In this document: piece after piece, positions 58,139 to 64,000 of the stretch
How the letters are laid out: every line of letters begins with the position of its first letter
Position numbering within the stretch: position 1 is the first letter of the stretch
Source of the DNA: Lachnospiraceae bacterium
Lineage (GTDB): Bacteria > Bacillota > Clostridia > Lachnospirales > Lachnospiraceae
Direction of reading: 5' to 3'
DNA length: 64,000 bases
NCBI GenBank assembly: GCA_017532145.1
Contig: JAFXJR010000046.1
Coordinates: 19,493 to 83,492, forward strand
The notes under the pieces: generated by a model
Seen by the model: only the letters and a program-made list of their open reading frames with translations
Told to the model about the DNA's origin: nothing
Databases searched by the model: none
Made by a program: the position numbers and the translations under genes

Positions 58139-58573
58139 ATGGAAAATAAAGATACAATCTGCCTGCTGAAAGAATGTGATGCTGGTACTAAAATGGCTGT
58201 AACGTCTATTGATGAATTATTGGAAAAAATTGAAAAACCGGAATTAAAGCAGCTGCTGACCAAAAGTAAAGAACATCATACAGAGCTTGGAAATGAAATC
58301 CATTCTCTGCTTTTAGAGTATCACAGTGAAGAAAAAGAGCCTAATCCCATGGCCAAGAGTATGTCCTGGTTTAAAACCAATATGAAAATGTCTATGGACC
58401 ACAGTGATGCTACTGTAGCTGACCTGCTTACTGACGGATGTAATATGGGGATTAAGTCACTGTATAAGTATTTGAATCAATATCCCACTGCAGAAAAAAA
58501 GGTACAAAATATCTGCCAGAAGCTGATTGATATTGAAGAAGAATTGCGTAGAGATTTGAGAAAATATTTATAG
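58139..58573 (+). CDS. small helical-bundle protein, function unknown
   Basis: A 144-residue all-helical cytoplasmic protein with no signal peptide. Repeated helices with His/Glu (KEHHTELGNEIHSLL, MSMDHSDATVADLL) suggest a four-helix bundle like DUF2383 and ferritin-like proteins, but no complete di-iron motif is certain. The start has AAAGGAG five bases upstream. It is divergent from msrAB and convergent with the ferredoxin/hemerythrin operon, so a role in redox or iron stress is only a guess. Confidence 0.75.
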   Translation: MENKDTICLLKECDAGTKMAVTSIDELLEKIEKPELKQLLTKSKEHHTELGNEIHSLLLEYHSEEKEPNPMAKSMSWFKTNMKMSMDHSDATVADLLTDGCNMGIKSLYKYLNQYPTAEKKVQNICQKLIDIEEELRRDLRKYL

Positions 58574-58612
58574 TCAGCTTTGACCTTATATTTAATAAAA
58601 ATTCTGTAACAC

Positions 58613-58641
58613 ACGGCTGTGCAGACCTACCGAACAGTTAC
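58613..58641 (-). repeat. R1 end fragment, copy h
   Basis: On the minus strand GTAACTGTTCGGTAGGTCTG followed by CACAGCCGTG matches the R1 left end and then stops. It lies right after the small helical-bundle gene. Confidence 0.7.
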
Positions 58642-58663
58642 GAATTTATTTTCAATTATCGTG

Positions 58664-58712
58664 ATAAAAGCCCAGGTAGGATATATTTCATTTTCACTGC
58701 CCGGGCTTTTAT
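58664..58712. terminator. bidirectional terminator between convergent genes
   Basis: ATAAAAGCCC and GGGCTTTTAT form a 10-bp stem with a 29-base loop and T-rich flanks on both strands. It separates the plus-strand gene ending at 58573 from the ferredoxin ending at 58786. Confidence 0.75.
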
Positions 58713-58785
58713 TACAACATCTTACTCCTTTTGGCACTTTCCTTATCCAAAACTTGAGTTTTTACAACACAGGGAAGAATTTATC

Positions 58786-58974
58786 TCAGTCCATCTGCTC
58801 AATAGCTCCTACCGGACAACCGTTCATTGCCTCTTGTGCATTTGTTTCTACCGCTGCATCTACCTCATCTTCGTTTGCTCTTGCCGTTCCTTCATCGGTT
58901 ATTTGAAATACCTCAGGACACACTCCTTCACACAAACCACATCCAATACAGTTTTCGTTTACATAATACTTCAT
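58786..58974 (-). CDS. single-cluster 4Fe-4S ferredoxin
   Basis: A 62-residue electron carrier. Cluster ligands are Cys9, Cys12, Cys15 (CIGCGLC) and Cys53 (CPVGAI); Cys19 is also present, as in Thermotoga-type monocluster ferredoxins. Small acidic proteins of this kind pass single electrons in anaerobes. It is the last gene of the DUF1858-hemerythrin row, 34 bases after the hemerythrin gene, so it may supply electrons to the di-iron protein. Confidence 0.93.
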   Translation of the reverse strand: MKYYVNENCIGCGLCEGVCPEVFQITDEGTARANEDEVDAAVETNAQEAMNGCPVGAIEQMD

Positions 58975-59008
58975 TGCTTTTCTCCTTCTATTCCATTTAT
59001 TTTATTGT

Positions 59009-59554
59009 TTATTCCATCTGTGTATTCAGCCAAACCAGATATTTTTCCTGAATAACTTTTGCTTTCTCCTGTTCAAATTGTTCAGTTTCCTGATTAATCC
59101 GTTCCTTATCTTCATCACTGAGCATCCTCAGTGCAAAGGCATAGCAGACAGCATCCTCTTTGGCAGCATGTCTTTTCAGTAAATCCGCATATCCGGAAGC
59201 ATTAGTAATAATCGCCAGCTTATATTCTGTTTTTGCTTCTGCTTCATACTGCTCAATTGCTTTTTCCCACTCACCTAAATGGTATCTTCCCAAATCATGC
59301 TCCACCAGCATTCCATTTCGCACCAGCTTCTCTGCTACTGGTCCCAGTTTTTCTATCATATATCTGAAAAGTATCTTTTCTTCTTTTCCATGATGATGGA
59401 TATCTGCATAATTTCTCCCAAAATCTATACATTCTTTCAGCAGTTGGGTATCTACCTCTTTTCCTTCTAAAATATGACAACAAATTCTCTTAATCAAGTC
59501 TGTAAATTCAAGAATCCGTTTATGTTCCTCTAATAATACATCTACCCCGTACAT
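59009..59554 (-). CDS. hemerythrin-domain protein
   Basis: A 181-residue cytoplasmic di-iron protein. Ligand motifs are spaced along four helices: LLEEHKRIL, IHHHGKEEKILF (HxxxE), MLVEHDLGRYH and KRHAAKEDAVCY. Hemerythrin proteins bind oxygen or nitric oxide and iron. With DUF1858 encoded two genes upstream, the pair resembles the RIC proteins (ScdA/YtfE), which repair damaged iron-sulfur centres, split into separate chains. Its start touches the stop of the preceding gene (0-base gap). Confidence 0.92.
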   Translation of the reverse strand: MYGVDVLLEEHKRILEFTDLIKRICCHILEGKEVDTQLLKECIDFGRNYADIHHHGKEEKILFRYMIEKLGPVAEKLVRNGMLVEHDLGRYHLGEWEKAIEQYEAEAKTEYKLAIITNASGYADLLKRHAAKEDAVCYAFALRMLSDEDKERINQETEQFEQEKAKVIQEKYLVWLNTQME

Positions 59555-60166
59555 CTATACCTCCTTACTCAGCTGAAAAGACTGTTCCCCTGTCTGTTGA
59601 TAAGCTATTCCACTGCTTTCCAGTATACCCACCACTAAATTCTCTCTAATGGTATAATAATGTTCTACCTTTCCATCAATTGCCTGCCAATAGGAGGCAT
59701 GAATATCCACCATTTGCTCCCAGGCTATCCTGCTTTCCTCTTCGTCTGTGATATGATTGACTCTATCACAGGGCATACCATTCAACAACAGATTATCTAA
59801 ATATTCAAAGGCTTCTCTCACCGATAATCCCTGCTCAGCCGAATGTAGCTTTCCAAATTCATAAACCACATCATTAATATCCAACATCCTTTCAGGATGA
59901 TTATCTGTCACCCGGGTAATCAGAAAAGCCAGTCGATTTTCCACAATACCAATTCTCTCCTGCAACCATCCATGAATATTTCCCCCATCAATAATCTCTG
60001 CCAATTCCCCGGTTTCCACAACACCATATTTTTGATTCATCTGTGAAATCCATTCTTCTCCCTGCTCTAAGGTCTTCACATAAGTTTCCACACATTTTAC
60101 CAATTCATCCTGAAACTTTATCTTGCGAAATAACCAATAATGGATTGGTCCTAAAAATGCACTCAT
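59555..60166 (-). CDS. conserved protein of the hemerythrin operon, function unknown
   Basis: A 203-residue soluble protein starting MSAFLGPIHYWLFRKIKFQD. It is mainly helical and has HGWLQERIGIVENRLAFLI in its middle and a His/Cys-containing part (NGMPCDRVNHITDEEE). I recognise the pattern as a companion of DUF1858 and hemerythrin genes in Clostridia, without a known function. It is directly between them with gaps of 0 and 10 bases, so the three gene products probably work together. Confidence 0.8.
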   Translation of the reverse strand: MSAFLGPIHYWLFRKIKFQDELVKCVETYVKTLEQGEEWISQMNQKYGVVETGELAEIIDGGNIHGWLQERIGIVENRLAFLITRVTDNHPERMLDINDVVYEFGKLHSAEQGLSVREAFEYLDNLLLNGMPCDRVNHITDEEESRIAWEQMVDIHASYWQAIDGKVEHYYTIRENLVVGILESSGIAYQQTGEQSFQLSKEV

Positions 60167-60176
60167 TTTCTTCCTC

Positions 60177-60359
60177 CTACAGATTTAATTTTGCTAATAC
60201 TTCATCCACTGATAATCCATGCACCATACAAGCATCCTCCAAAGATTCCATCTTTGCTGACGGGCAACCCAGACCGTACATCCCTAAGCCCATTAAAATC
60301 TTTACTGCCCCCGGTTTTGCCTGTAAAATTTCTCCCAAAATCATTTCCTTTGTTATCAT
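60177..60359 (-). CDS. DUF1858 domain protein (ScdA N-terminal-like)
   Basis: A 60-residue protein formed only by the DUF1858 domain: ILGEILQAKPGAVKILMGLG followed by MYGLGCPSAKMESLEDACMV. The conserved Cys (GCPS) and helix layout match the N-terminal domain of RIC/ScdA iron-sulfur repair proteins. The start has AGGAGG seven bases upstream. It is the first gene of the operon with the unknown protein, hemerythrin and ferredoxin. Confidence 0.9.
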   Translation of the reverse strand: MITKEMILGEILQAKPGAVKILMGLGMYGLGCPSAKMESLEDACMVHGLSVDEVLAKLNL

Positions 60360-60424
60360 TACTCATTCCTCCTATAGTAAATTTGGAATTTTTTTATCTC
60401 CAGGTTTTTTATTAGTTTTTTTAG

Positions 60425-60443
60425 ATTATAGTTAGACTATAAT
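60425..60443. promoter_or_regulatory. palindromic operator ahead of the DUF1858 operon
   Basis: ATTATAG-TTAGA-CTATAAT, a perfect 7-bp inverted repeat, lies 66 bases before the DUF1858 start and contains TATAAT in its arm. A repressor bound here would cover the promoter. The regulator is not encoded next to it. Confidence 0.6.
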
Positions 60444-60462
60444 ACAATAGAACAAAGAGATA

Positions 60463-60478
60463 TGTTGTATGTACAACA
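60463..60478 (-). terminator. weak hairpin after blaR1
   Basis: TGTTGTATGTACAACA is a perfect palindromic stem 15 bases after the blaR1 stop on the minus strand, but the T-run after it is poor. It may instead be part of the DUF1858 operon control region. Confidence 0.4.
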
Positions 60479-60492
60479 AAAATAAGATTTTG

Positions 60493-62973
60493 CTAAAATT
60501 TTTTTACAATATTTTTCCTATTTTCTTCTGTTTTTTGTGTAGATTCTTCTTGGAGAACCCGCTTCATCTGTTTTTCATCCCAACACAGTCCAAAGATTTG
60601 CCAAAATTCATCGTCAGCCTTATCACTGATGGAATAACCTCCCCAGGAGCCAAACACCAGAGAGCCACAATCGTCTGTCCCCTTAAATATAGTCAAGGTT
60701 TCTCCATTCTCCAAGGTCAAAATCAGCTTTGCCCCATATCCACAATTACCTACACCGGTATATTTTGCTCCCTTTAAGATTTTTTCCAATTGGCTCAAAT
60801 AAGCAGTATCAAGATATAGTGAAGCTTCCAGCCAATTACAATCCAGACGAGCTTCTCTTATAGGAGCAGCAATACTTTCAGGGCTGACAAACTCATATCC
60901 GCACTTTTTTTCTGCCAAATCCAAAACAGTCTGCGGCACTTTATTTTCTGAATAATAGTGAGCTTCACCATCTATTCTTAAGGTTGCCCCAAATCCATAT
61001 CCATCTGCCAACTTCTTCGTGTCCTCTGTCAGTATATGGAATGCTTCTTCTTCCGTCAAAGGAATTTTTTCTGTAATCTCACCATATTTTTCCGAAAGCA
61101 TAAAAATACTAAGATAAGGCTCTTCTAACTCATTTATTGCAATTCCCCTGGCTAGAGCATCCTCAATATACTGACGACCTCTGGTCGGATTAAAGTATTG
61201 GACAAAAGCTGAGTATAACTCCTGCTCTGCCTCTATCGGCTGGATAAAAATATATTCTGCTCCTAAAGACCAAAATAGATGACTATTTTCTATCACATAT
61301 CCTTCCTCCGTAATTGCCTTAATCCCCTGTTCATCTATAATCTTATCCATAGCTTCCTCATTTTCTTCCAGATATAAAATCTGATACTTCTTATCACTGA
61401 AATAGCTCTTATCCTTCATCAGATAAAGTGGACTATCCATTGCCTCCCCAGAATAGTAACCTACTATATATTCCGTCCGCCTGTCTATACTTTCTCTTGC
61501 CATCAGCGTATACTCATCCAACAGCTTTCCATACTCTGCCATAATTTCTGTTTTCTTTCCCTCAGACATAGGCTGAAACTCCATACCCAGAGCAGATAAT
61601 TCCAAATAATAGGCTAAATCTTGAAGGGCAGTATTTTTTTCGACTGTTCCCTGATTGCTTTCTGTTTTATCAACTTGTGACAGATTTTCACCTTCCGGTG
61701 AAGCAATCCTGACTTCCACATGGCGTACACTTACATAAGCATGGATATCCTCCGTTGTGGGATTTTGCATATTCACACCAATTTTAAACCATGCCCCTTT
61801 CTCCACATCCATTTTTACCGGCATCCCCGGTGTGATATAAGAAGGTTCATAAGTATTCTCCTCTCTGTACTCTACTGGCAGCAGAACCACGGATGTATCT
61901 CCCAATCCCTCACCATTTGCAATCATAAGTGTATTCCCCTTAGGGCTGATTTCTTCGTCTGAATAACAAAAAGCCTCTGTACTTCCTGCCGGAATGGTTA
62001 TCCTTATCTGATACTGCTTTGATGGATTAGTCAAAAAACAAAGGGCAAGAATAACACACAATGCCATCGCTGCCATAGTTATCCAAAATGCCGGATTTTT
62101 ATATTTCAATATGGTTTGTACCCTTTCCTTCACTCCCACTTCTCCAAATGCCAAAGGACAGACAAAAACCAACCGTCTTTGTGCTGCACAGGACAACAAT
62201 ACTTTGGCATACTCTTTCTTATCAGAAAAACTCATCTTTTTAATCACTTTTTCATCACAGGCAAGTTCAATATCCTTGCATAGCATAAGATAAGCTATCC
62301 AGCAAAGAGGATTAAACCAGTAGATACACAAAAGCAGGTATCCACATGGTTTCCATAAGTGGTCTTTTCTTTGTAAATGAGCTTTTTCATGAGCAATTAT
62401 ATAGTCTATCTTCTCCTCCTTTAATGCAGAGGAGAGATAAATTTTAGGATGGATAATCCCCAAAATAAAGGGAGACTTTACCCTATCACATAAATATACA
62501 TTTTTACTATAGTGTACGGATTCTCTGGTGAAAAGATGCAGTCTGACTATACTTCCCAGAGCAAAAACCAAAAGTATCATCATTCCCCCCAGCCAAAGAT
62601 TCCCTGCAATTCCTGCAAATACCTGTAATGGTGCCACACTTTCTGTTTTCTGATAGGCAAAGGTTTCTGCCAATAGGGGATTCACTGTATTTTCTACAAA
62701 AGATACATTACTGTCTAACGATGGCACATATGCCATTACTTCTCCCTCTACCATAGCAGTAGCTTGAATAGGCTCAGCACTTGGCTGCAAACTAAACTCA
62801 CTTTCTATGGAAAAAGGGAAAATCAGCCTGAAGGCTACTACTCCCCATAATAGACAATTAATCCACTTGGGCATTTTCCTAAATAAAAAACGAACACCTA
62901 ATACTACTAAAATCAGCCAACTGGCTGTAATACTCATATTCACCAGCTTGATGAAAATTTCTCCCATACTCAT
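60493..62973 (-). CDS. BlaR1/MecR1-type M56 sensor metallopeptidase
   Basis: An 826-residue membrane protein. N-terminal helices and the zinc protease site HEKAH (195-199) with CKDIELACDEKVIKKM define family M56. A further membrane helix at about 296-316 leads to a large extracellular region of some 500 residues without a penicillin-binding motif (no SxxK/SxN/KTG set seen), so the signal is probably not a beta-lactam. On activation such proteins destroy the BlaI repressor. It overlaps blaI by four bases (ATGA), with GGAGGAAAA before the start. Confidence 0.9.
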   Translation of the reverse strand: MSMGEIFIKLVNMSITASWLILVVLGVRFLFRKMPKWINCLLWGVVAFRLIFPFSIESEFSLQPSAEPIQATAMVEGEVMAYVPSLDSNVSFVENTVNPLLAETFAYQKTESVAPLQVFAGIAGNLWLGGMMILLVFALGSIVRLHLFTRESVHYSKNVYLCDRVKSPFILGIIHPKIYLSSALKEEKIDYIIAHEKAHLQRKDHLWKPCGYLLLCIYWFNPLCWIAYLMLCKDIELACDEKVIKKMSFSDKKEYAKVLLSCAAQRRLVFVCPLAFGEVGVKERVQTILKYKNPAFWITMAAMALCVILALCFLTNPSKQYQIRITIPAGSTEAFCYSDEEISPKGNTLMIANGEGLGDTSVVLLPVEYREENTYEPSYITPGMPVKMDVEKGAWFKIGVNMQNPTTEDIHAYVSVRHVEVRIASPEGENLSQVDKTESNQGTVEKNTALQDLAYYLELSALGMEFQPMSEGKKTEIMAEYGKLLDEYTLMARESIDRRTEYIVGYYSGEAMDSPLYLMKDKSYFSDKKYQILYLEENEEAMDKIIDEQGIKAITEEGYVIENSHLFWSLGAEYIFIQPIEAEQELYSAFVQYFNPTRGRQYIEDALARGIAINELEEPYLSIFMLSEKYGEITEKIPLTEEEAFHILTEDTKKLADGYGFGATLRIDGEAHYYSENKVPQTVLDLAEKKCGYEFVSPESIAAPIREARLDCNWLEASLYLDTAYLSQLEKILKGAKYTGVGNCGYGAKLILTLENGETLTIFKGTDDCGSLVFGSWGGYSISDKADDEFWQIFGLCWDEKQMKRVLQEESTQKTEENRKNIVKKF

Positions 62974-63329
62974 TTTTCCTCCGCCTGATCAATCATCTGA
63001 CGGATTGCCTCCACTTCCTCCGGAGTCAGCTTCGTATCCTGTGTAAAAGCTGCAATAAATGCTGGCAAAGAACCTGCAAAAGTATCCTCCACATACTGCT
63101 TACTCTGTCGGGAATAAAATTCTTCTCTGGATATCACAGCTGTCACCATCCCATTTTCATTTTGAAATAACCCTTTATTAATCAATCTTCTTAACACATT
63201 ATGTGCTGTCGTGCGCTTCCAATTAAACTCTACTGCTGTCATTTTTACCAATTCTGATGAAGTAACCGGTTCATGATTCCAAATCATATCTGCATATCTT
63301 GCTTCAATCACACCTAATTGAATTTCCAT
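62970..63329 (-). CDS. BlaI/MecI-family transcriptional repressor
   Basis: A 119-residue winged-helix repressor. The N-terminal domain has RYADMIWNHEPVTSSELVKM and WKRTTAHNVLRRLINKGLF; the C-terminal dimer part includes GSLPAFIAAFTQDTKLTPEE. It should bind the palindrome at 63353-63399 and be cleaved by the M56 protein encoded by the next gene. The start has AGGAGGAAAAG upstream. The gene seems to control its own operon only; no other target is next to it. Confidence 0.95.
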   Translation of the reverse strand: MEIQLGVIEARYADMIWNHEPVTSSELVKMTAVEFNWKRTTAHNVLRRLINKGLFQNENGMVTAVISREEFYSRQSKQYVEDTFAGSLPAFIAAFTQDTKLTPEEVEAIRQMIDQAEEK

Positions 63330-63352
63330 ATCTTTTCCTCCTTATGAATAAT

Positions 63353-63408
63353 AAGACCACATACAGTAGTCTTATATATAGACTACTGTATGTGGTCTTG
63401 ATTGTCAA
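63353..63408 (-). promoter_or_regulatory. blaI promoter with long perfect palindrome
   Basis: Two 20-base arms, AAGACCACATACAGTAGTCT (63353-63372) and its exact inverse (63380-63399), are separated by seven bases. Each arm contains TACAGTA, the core of BlaI/CopY boxes. A consensus TTGACA at 63403-63408 is just upstream, so a bound repressor would block transcription. Confidence 0.85.
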
Positions 63409-63439
63409 CCGGATTTTCTATACTTTTTCTGATATAAAC

Positions 63440-63603
63440 TAAGTGCATCAAATAATTAATCACTGATACACTGGCTGAGGTCCGATTTTCAACGTGCATA
63501 GAAAAAAATGCAGGCATAGTAGTGCTGCGCTGAAGCTTTTTGATTTGTGCAATGGAAAACACAGACCAGTTAAAGGGGCAGTTAATTAATATTCGGTGTA
63601 CTA
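63440..63603 (+). repeat. R3 repeat, copy b
   Basis: A 164-bp copy of 17577-17737 in the same orientation, with ends TAAGTGCATCAAATAATTAA and TTAATATTCGGTGTACTAAG. The inner hairpin has changed but keeps GCAGGCATAGTRGTGCTRCG. The following 63604-63890 is AT-rich and shows nothing I can name. Confidence 0.9.
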
Positions 63604-63890
63604 AGTACATGAGAACAAAATATTACCAACTCATGGAGCAAGAATAGTATAAAATAAAAAATAAGAGATGCATTTGCACCCCGCCCAATTAAAACACATT
63701 GCAGATTTATCATCTAATATCTCTACTTTATTTTCTATCTTAATTCTGTCATATGTATAACACAAACAGTTATAGAATATCTGCTTATCTGCTGTTCCTT
63801 TGTCATCCTATTGCTCTACCTGTAGCATATTTACCAGATAATTCAATTTTTTTCTTAAAATATTACTCCGGCAATTAAAACTGCCCATTA

Positions 63891-64000
63891 TCAGTATCCG
63901 TACTGCTGAATGTATGCAAGTCGTTTTTGATTAAAAAGAGCTTGAATCTTCTCAGGAGCTTCTTGTCATCCACGCATAAAGGCCTCCACCTTTTCCTGTA
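63891..64000 (-). pseudogene. 3' end of an unrecognised gene with in-frame stop (window edge)
   Basis: On the minus strand one frame reads EKVEAFMRG, a TGA at 63966-63968, then QEAPEKIQALFNQKRLAYIQ and QYGY before a stop at 63891. The reading on both sides of the TGA looks coding, with Trp expected at the stop. I do not recognise the family, and most of it is outside the window. Confidence 0.35.

Noticed and set aside
2-64000. A CRISPR array among the many repeats
   Set aside because: Repeats are dispersed singly or stacked as different families with inverted ends; none shows regular direct repeats with unique spacers, and no cas gene is present.

Overview
The window looks like a chromosomal segment of a low-to-mid GC, Gram-positive anaerobe of the Clostridia, most likely a gut Lachnospiraceae (Blautia-like). 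The evidence is the gene order uvrC, hprK, ROK glucokinase, murB, rapZ, whiA and an HPr-like gene, two S-layer-homology (SLH) surface proteins with almost the same SLH module, a DUF1846 protein, a split DUF1858/hemerythrin operon, and strong AGGAGG-type ribosome sites. The genus is an inference from sequence style only.

Layout. 0.4-12.5 kb: an SLH parallel-beta-helix protein, a decayed lipoprotein gene, a Cache-GGDEF diguanylate cyclase with an unusually structured leader RNA, an acetyltransferase, a cyclophilin, an internally deleted Na+/alanine symporter and a DUF1189 protein. 12.5-25.3 kb: a conserved housekeeping run on the minus strand (fba, lipid-kinase homologue, crh, whiA, rapZ, murB, glcK, hprK, a radical SAM protein, uvrC, ftsH). 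27.5-46.9 kb: a 19 kb minus-strand surface-polysaccharide locus read from a good promoter at 46.95 kb. It encodes a priming phosphoglycosyltransferase, nine or ten glycosyltransferase-type proteins, a polymerase-like membrane protein, a PglK-like ABC flippase, an asparagine-synthase-type amidotransferase and an SGNH esterase/acetyltransferase-like protein. 47.0-56.3 kb: a giant subtilisin-like protease whose SLH anchor has been cut off by a one-base frameshift. 56.8-63.4 kb: MsrAB, a helical-bundle protein, a ferredoxin/hemerythrin/DUF1858 iron-stress operon and a BlaR1/BlaI sensor pair with a long perfect palindrome at its promoter.

Cooperation. HprK, Crh (an HPr paralogue with Glu in place of His15 but Ser46 kept), glucokinase and aldolase form a carbon-regulation neighbourhood. 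The polysaccharide locus lies next to an SLH-anchored protein, so it may make a cell-wall glycan that such proteins meet or bind, but this is inference. MsrAB, hemerythrin, DUF1858, ferredoxin and the helical-bundle protein suggest an oxidative or nitrosative stress island.

The most unusual property of the window is intergenic. At least five families of short MITE-like repeats with inverted ends (called R1 to R5 here) are scattered through it. They stack on each other at 17.5-17.9 kb, supply the end of a coding sequence (GNAT), and in one case form a terminator. Several genes are damaged or altered: a stop at a lipobox position, a symporter lacking its middle, a protease cut from its anchor, a tandem duplication at a glycosyltransferase start, a leftover PD-(D/E)XK ATPase tail, and an FtsH that has lost a zinc-binding histidine.
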